A stretch of DNA of 33,781 bases from Methylobacterium longum. Lineage in GTDB: Bacteria > Pseudomonadota > Alphaproteobacteria > Rhizobiales > Beijerinckiaceae. The position numbers and the translations under genes are program-made. Below, in pieces: positions 30,773 through 33,781 of this stretch. Every line of letters begins with the position of its first letter. Position 1 is the stretch's first letter. The stretch covers positions 1 to 33,781 of the forward strand of contig NZ_BPQS01000053.1 of NCBI RefSeq assembly GCF_022179385.1, written 5' to 3'. The notes beneath the pieces were generated by a model. That model made no database searches. It was not told where the DNA came from and saw only the letters and a program-made list of their open reading frames with translations.

Positions 30773-31056
30773 GGATCCTGATGCCCCTTCACCGTCGCCT
30801 GCGGATCGTAGGTCTGGCCGTGCTGCGCGGAACTAGGCTCGAGATGGAGGTCGGCAGGGTTGGTGTCGCGCGTGTCTGCCTTTCACCCCGCCTTGCGCTT
30901 TGTTGTTGACGGCCTGACTACGTAGCTCGCCAAAGCCAAAATCTAGACGCATACGTAAATTGCATTCATTGCACGATTTTGCCTCATTTCGAGAACAGTT
31001 AATGCGTCGTTAACCATTGCTGGCGCTGGTTCGCTTGGTTCGAAGGAGCCTAACCC
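30773..31056. other. Intergenic region after the SGNH esterase
   Basis: No ORF is supported. An AT-rich stretch at about 30945-31020 (AATTGCATTCATTGCACGAT and TTAACCATTGC) is a probable promoter region for the 30-residue gene that follows. Confidence 0.35.
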
Positions 31057-31149
31057 ATGCTCTCGGCCGGTTTGCTTGTCGTAATCAGTGCAGCACTCAG
31101 CGCGGCCGCCGCGGGCGCTGTCAGCGGCCCTCACGCCCGCGACGAGTAG
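31057..31149 (+). CDS. 30-residue hydrophobic small protein
   Basis: From ATG 31057, eight bases after AGGAG, 30 codons encode a single hydrophobic segment (LSAGLLVVISAALSAAAAGA) followed by a short polar tail (VSGPHARDE). The clear ribosome site and composition suggest a real small membrane or signal-like protein. Its role is unknown. Confidence 0.5.
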   Translation: MLSAGLLVVISAALSAAAAGAVSGPHARDE

Positions 31150-31287
31150 AACTTCCATCCGCGGTGCGGCCACGTGTGACGTACCCGCGACAGGGGTGAT
31201 TTCCCGTTAGCTCGGCCGTCGTCGGCCTTCGAACCGGCACAGTTCAGCCGGCACTCTGACCGGGCCACACGCGCCCCGGTTCGCCTG

Positions 31288-31401
31288 ATGCTCGCTGCTG
31301 TCCGCACCTTTGTTATTGAGCACCGCGAACGTAGCGCCGTGCTCGCCTCGTCAGGGCTGTTCTTGATAACCGTCTACGCCTTCACAGCCATCTTTCTGTG
31401 A
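31288..31401 (+). CDS. 37-residue membrane small protein (tentative)
   Basis: From ATG 31288, the frame encodes LAAVRTFVIEHRERSAVLAS followed by a hydrophobic end SGLFLITVYAFTAIFL. The upstream codons, without a start, also look protein-like (FEPAQFSRHSDRATRAPVRL), so this may be the tail of a longer gene that lost its start. No Shine-Dalgarno is visible. Confidence 0.35.
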   Translation: MLAAVRTFVIEHRERSAVLASSGLFLITVYAFTAIFL

Positions 31402-31431
31402 TCTGCGCATCGTGCCGCTAGGTGCTGCGGA

Positions 31432-31911
31432 TTAGGGCAACTTCCAAGTCGCCTTGTGAGGCACAATGGTCATCGGTCGGGCTCCCTCAGGTACCTTCAC
31501 GGCCTGGAAGGTGTAGTCGGCTGACCCGGTGATGCCTTGATATTTTCCCGTCCCACCGACGAACACGTGGCGGCCGCTCTTTGCGTTCGCCTCATAGGTC
31601 GAAAACACCTGATCACCGTCCTTGTCGGTGTCGATGCAGCTGCCGCGGTTGACGACATCGTTGCCGTTGGCTTCGCGCATGCCGATGCAGCGCGTGCCCA
31701 TATCGTTGAACGGAGCTTCTCCCGCGTCATTGCGTGTGATGCCGGCACTTTCGTAGATAGAAGCCGTCCGGTCACCCATCTTTATTGGCGATGCGGAAAC
31801 ATTGACGTAGTTAGTTGTATAGGAGGCGGTGCCTTCCTTTGGGAAATCTCCTGCTGTAGCGCCTGAGCAAACAGCCATCATCAACACTCCGGCCCACTTC
31901 ACGTTCCGCAT
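31432..31911 (-). CDS. Secreted protein, unknown function
   Basis: A 159-residue protein with a signal peptide (MRNVKWAGVLMMAVCSGATA, cleavage about there). The mature part is mostly beta and rich in Gly/Asp/Thr: GTASYTTNYVNVSASPIKMG, GEAPFNDMGTRCIGMREANG, DTDKDGDQVFSTYEANAKSG, then GRHVFVGGTGKYQGITGSAD. Two Cys could pair. The final strands resemble small beta-barrel lipid- or ligand-binding proteins (of the DUF3224/allene-oxide-cyclase kind), a weak fold-level resemblance. ATG 31911 follows a promoter-like AT-rich region. Confidence 0.7.
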   Translation of the reverse strand: MRNVKWAGVLMMAVCSGATAGDFPKEGTASYTTNYVNVSASPIKMGDRTASIYESAGITRNDAGEAPFNDMGTRCIGMREANGNDVVNRGSCIDTDKDGDQVFSTYEANAKSGRHVFVGGTGKYQGITGSADYTFQAVKVPEGARPMTIVPHKATWKLP

Positions 31912-32231
31912 CGATCCCTCCATATATTTATAGTGCGTATTTTTGGTATTAAGCGAAAATGTTTTTATTGTCCTCGTGCTGGCTACTGATCATTGTATAT
32001 CGTTACCGGGAGATACAAGGCAGAAACATAAGCGTGTGCCTCAGCTCGTGAACCAGCAGCTCGGCACAACAGCGTTCTTCATTTCGTCCGCCTGCCGACC
32101 GTCACCGCATAGCTCTGCCTGCGCCTCCACCCGCGCGATTTCTCGTACGGTCTGATCGGCCGAGGTCGCTCGCCCCTTCAGCAGTCTCGTTCCGGCCAGA
32201 CACCGCCCAGGCGCAGCGACCAGAGCACATT

Positions 32232-32339
32232 GCCGTTTGAGGCGGTGAGGCAAATGCGTTCGCATCCGGCCTTGGTCAGCGCACCACGCTGCAGGTCGAG
32301 GTTCTGGTCCAAGGTCGGGACACTGGCACGTCCGATGAG
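32232..32339 (-). pseudogene. N-terminal remnant of a serine recombinase/resolvase
   Basis: The minus-strand frame reads LIGRASVPTLDQNLDLQRGA, then LTKAGCERI. Resolvases of the Tn3/Pin family begin IGYARVSTxDQNLDLQxDAL, so this is the decayed N-terminus, with the catalytic Ser region scrambled (SVPT for VST). It diverges after about 35 residues. Its start codon appears lost (ATTTCTC instead of ATGCTC). The res-like repeats lie just upstream. Confidence 0.75.
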
Positions 32340-32342
32340 AAA

Positions 32343-32476
32343 TGTCGGGATAATGGAAAAACCGCGTTTATGCGGCAATAGAAAAGCCGACACGGTTCTC
32401 CGACAAAAACGGGGCTGTTTTGAGTGGCTCGCGACGGGCTCCCCGACTTCGTCGGGAAAACGATCGGTTCGCCGAC
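32343..32476. repeat. res-like repeats upstream of the resolvase remnant
   Basis: TGTCGGGATAAT (32343-32354), reversed copies GAAAAGCCGACA (32381-32392), GGTTCTCCGACA (32394-32405) and GGTTCGCCGACA (about 32465-32476) all share TGTCGG/CCGACA cores, resembling resolvase half-sites. Their position next to the resolvase fragment supports a transposon res region. A further CCCGAC-TTC-GTCGGG hairpin lies at about 32443-32457. Confidence 0.5.
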
Positions 32477-32505
32477 ACCCAACAATCCCGGCGTCTGGCG
32501 CATAG

Positions 32506-32767
32506 CTATTGCGAGGGACCCTGTGCCTGGACGATGGCAGCCTTCACCCGTGCCACGCCCGCCGAAGCGATGTCGGGATAGGGACAGCTTCGCGCTGCCT
32601 CTCCCGCCCGTCGCCGTGCCGTATGTGGCCGTGATATGAGTTCTCCCGTGGCAATCGCCTCGAAATAGGCCCGCCAGTAACCCGGCCCCATCGGCCGTAG
32701 CGCACTCGATCCCTTTGACGACGGCATGGGCATCCCCGTGCAGCAGGACGTGGAGAGCGGCGATCAT
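32506..32767 (-). pseudogene. Possible frameshifted gene
   Basis: Frame one opens MIAALHVLLHGDAHAVVKGI. Near 32690 another frame takes over: MGPGYWRAYFEAIATGELIS, with RPHTARRRAGEAARS and IASAGVARVKAAIVQAQG after it, to a stop at 32506. Joining the two gives a coherent 85-residue protein, as in the 11909-12219 gene. No family known. Confidence 0.35.
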
Positions 32768-32890
32768 CCTATCAAACGGGTGAATGTCACCTCAATCGTC
32801 ACGACGGCCGCATGTCCGTCCGCTGCGGTGGAGTCCGTATGAACACCGATCCGTTGACCGATACGAACCATCGCGGACGGCCCTTCCACC

Positions 32891-33062
32891 TGGAGTGCAC
32901 CCTGTTTGGCCGGACAGGCAGCGGGGTGGGTTTAGGCAGTCCGGCTGAGGTACTCCCGAGGCGAGAGCATGCGCAGTCCGGAGTGCGGGTGGATGGTGTT
33001 GTAGTCCTCGAACCAAGCCGGCAGAAGCCGCATGACGGTTTTGGCGTCGGCTAGGATGCCCG
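32891..33062 (-). mobile_element. Truncated IS3-family element with transposase C-terminus and one terminal repeat
   Basis: The frame ending at 32932 encodes the conserved C-terminus of an IS3-family OrfB transposase: DAKTVMRLLPAWFEDYNTIH, then PHSGLRMLSPREYLSRTA. Past the stop, at 32891, lies TGGAGTGCACCC, a typical outer-end sequence of IS3-group terminal repeats. The 5' part of the element is gone beyond about 33062. It marks an old insertion or deletion end at this junction. Confidence 0.8.
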
Positions 33063-33126
33063 AGCGGAACCCCCTAGCCCGCGCGTAATTGGGCCGAGTG
33101 ACGGCCACACAAAGAAGCAAAACACG

Positions 33127-33321
33127 ATGGCAGATTTCCAAGACGGCAAGCACATGAAATCCGCCAAGCTGCGCGCAACGGTGACTCAGCCGCGCGGCAG
33201 CCCGGGCGCTCAGGGCTACACGAGCCAGGAAGCCTTGCAGAAGGAGGTGCCTGAGAACAATCGCGCGGCCCGTCGCCGTGATGCTGCCGTGGCCAAGCAG
33301 GCCAAGGGCGAGGAGGCGTAA
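33127..33321 (+). CDS. Small basic protein, unknown function
   Basis: A 64-residue hydrophilic protein, MADFQDGKHMKSAKLRATVT at its start, with GYTSQEALQKEVPENNRAAR and a Lys/Ala-rich end. It resembles small stress-associated or disordered proteins seen in Methylobacterium, but no function is known. It begins just outside the IS3 fragment. Confidence 0.55.
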   Translation: MADFQDGKHMKSAKLRATVTQPRGSPGAQGYTSQEALQKEVPENNRAARRRDAAVAKQAKGEEA

Positions 33322-33322
33322 A

Positions 33323-33427
33323 GGTCAGAACCCACTTATCGCAGGCGTGGTGTTCAAGGACGGCACGGCGCCGAGCGTTCTTTTCCAGCCCGGCAGCATA
33401 CTCGACATTCCATGTCCCAATCCGCAC
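33323..33427 (-). pseudogene. N-terminal remnant of an endonuclease/exonuclease/phosphatase-family protein
   Basis: The frame reads VRIGTWNVEYAAGLEKNARR, then RAVLEHHACDKWVLT. The IGTWNV motif with the metal-binding Asn is the start of EEP-superfamily enzymes. The protein is cut after about 35 residues where the neighbouring small gene begins, so no catalytic core remains. Confidence 0.6.
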
Positions 33428-33447
33428 GGGTGTAGTGTTCTGGCGTG

Positions 33448-33573
33448 TTATGCCGTCCGCGCCGGACGCACCTGCGACCGCTCGGCCGCCTCCCGCCACG
33501 CATCGCGCTTGGCCTGCACCGCCTTGATGTGGGCGTGCAGATGGCCGGCGTCGATGGCGGTCTCCATCAGCAT
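33448..33573 (-). pseudogene. C-terminal helical fragment, possibly after a nonsense mutation
   Basis: From ATG 33573 the frame encodes MLMETAIDAGHLHAHIKAVQ, then AKRDAWREAAERSQ. The preceding codons (RRQLS, TAG, QLATAQ) stay in frame with similar composition, so a nonsense change may split a longer helical protein. No family assigned. Confidence 0.35.
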
Positions 33574-33633
33574 GTCCTGCGCGGTGGCGAGTTGCTAGCT
33601 CAGCTGTCGCCTGACCGTTGGTCCCGCGGCGGA

Positions 33634-33781
33634 TTACTTACTTCCGCGCTGGGCGAGGACGGCGGGGATGGTGCGCAGGAGGATGGCGAGATCCCGGCGC
33701 AGGCTCCAGCGGGTGGCGTAGTCGAGGTCGAGGGCGACGCGCTCGGCGTAGGTGGTGTCGGAGCGGCCCGAGACCTGCCAC
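33634..33781 (-). CDS. Sugar transferase, C-terminal end (ExoY/WcaJ-type, partial)
   Basis: The last 48 residues of a bacterial sugar transferase (PF02397 type). The signature WQVSGRSDTTYAERVALDLD is followed by a short helical tail (WSLRRDLAILLRTIPAVLAQ) to TAA. These membrane enzymes load the first sugar phosphate on undecaprenyl phosphate to start exopolysaccharide or O-antigen repeat units. The catalytic part and start lie beyond the window's right edge. Confidence 0.85.
   Translation of the reverse strand, partial: WQVSGRSDTTYAERVALDLDYATRWSLRRDLAILLRTIPAVLAQRGSK

Noticed and set aside
32041..32265. Minus-strand frame with DQTVREIARVEAQAELCGDG
   Set aside because: The C-terminal half looks protein-like, but the start falls inside the resolvase remnant and no family is known; possibly a truncated gene.
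1..33781. CRISPR array, tRNA, rRNA or riboswitch
   Set aside because: No regularly spaced repeats, and no tRNA or rRNA core motifs, were seen on reading; a tRNAscan and Rfam search would be decisive.

Overview
The window looks like a chromosomal accessory region or large plasmid segment from an alphaproteobacterium, most likely Methylobacterium/Methylorubrum or a close relative. This rests on high GC, a MucR/Ros-type regulator, a DUF6894-like protein, many short orphan families and frequent GTG starts. The genus is an inference from gene content; I found no rRNA, tRNA or CRISPR.

Layout. 0-1.7 kb: the end of an unidentified gene and an AT-leaning acyltransferase-3 membrane protein. 2-8 kb: many short orphan genes, including a pair of XRE-type regulators with a triple operator, a cold-shock protein, a DUF6894 protein and an Rmf/CrpP-like protein. 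Decayed second copies of three of these genes lie among them. 8-11 kb: two GNAT-fold (FemAB/BioF2-like) acyltransferases, the first in an AT-rich foreign-looking patch. 11-15 kb: a maintenance module with a frameshifted gene, a small membrane protein, a ParA ATPase with an RHH partner, and a divergent tyrosine recombinase. 15-17.2 kb: a GAF-GGDEF-PilZ diguanylate cyclase and a MucR-like regulator without its usual zinc ligands. 17.3-19.8 kb: a broken recombinase 3' end, two small genes and a phage packaging pair (DUF5681 protein and TerL). 20-24 kb: small genes, glucose-6-phosphate dehydrogenase (zwf) and a DUF1194/VWA protein.

24-29 kb: a tightly packed minus-strand phage or plasmid replication operon: excisionase-like HTH, small protein, TopoVI-A/Spo11-like TOPRIM protein, unknown protein, TOPRIM primase and D5/P4-type primase-helicase. 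Most junctions are 4-base ATGA overlaps. It is transcribed divergently from an RHH regulator across a repeated palindromic operator. This is the most coherent and interesting system here. With the TerL pair, the ParA/RHH pair and the recombinases it could be the remains of a prophage, phage-plasmid or satellite, but no capsid or tail genes are present and zwf lies between the blocks.

29-33.8 kb: an SGNH/GDSL esterase, several very small genes, a secreted protein, and a junkyard of a resolvase fragment with res-like repeats, an IS3-family end and an endonuclease/exonuclease/phosphatase fragment. The window closes inside an ExoY/WcaJ-type sugar transferase. Acyltransferases, the SGNH esterase, the sugar transferase and the PilZ protein suggest a cell-surface polysaccharide theme around the mobile material.
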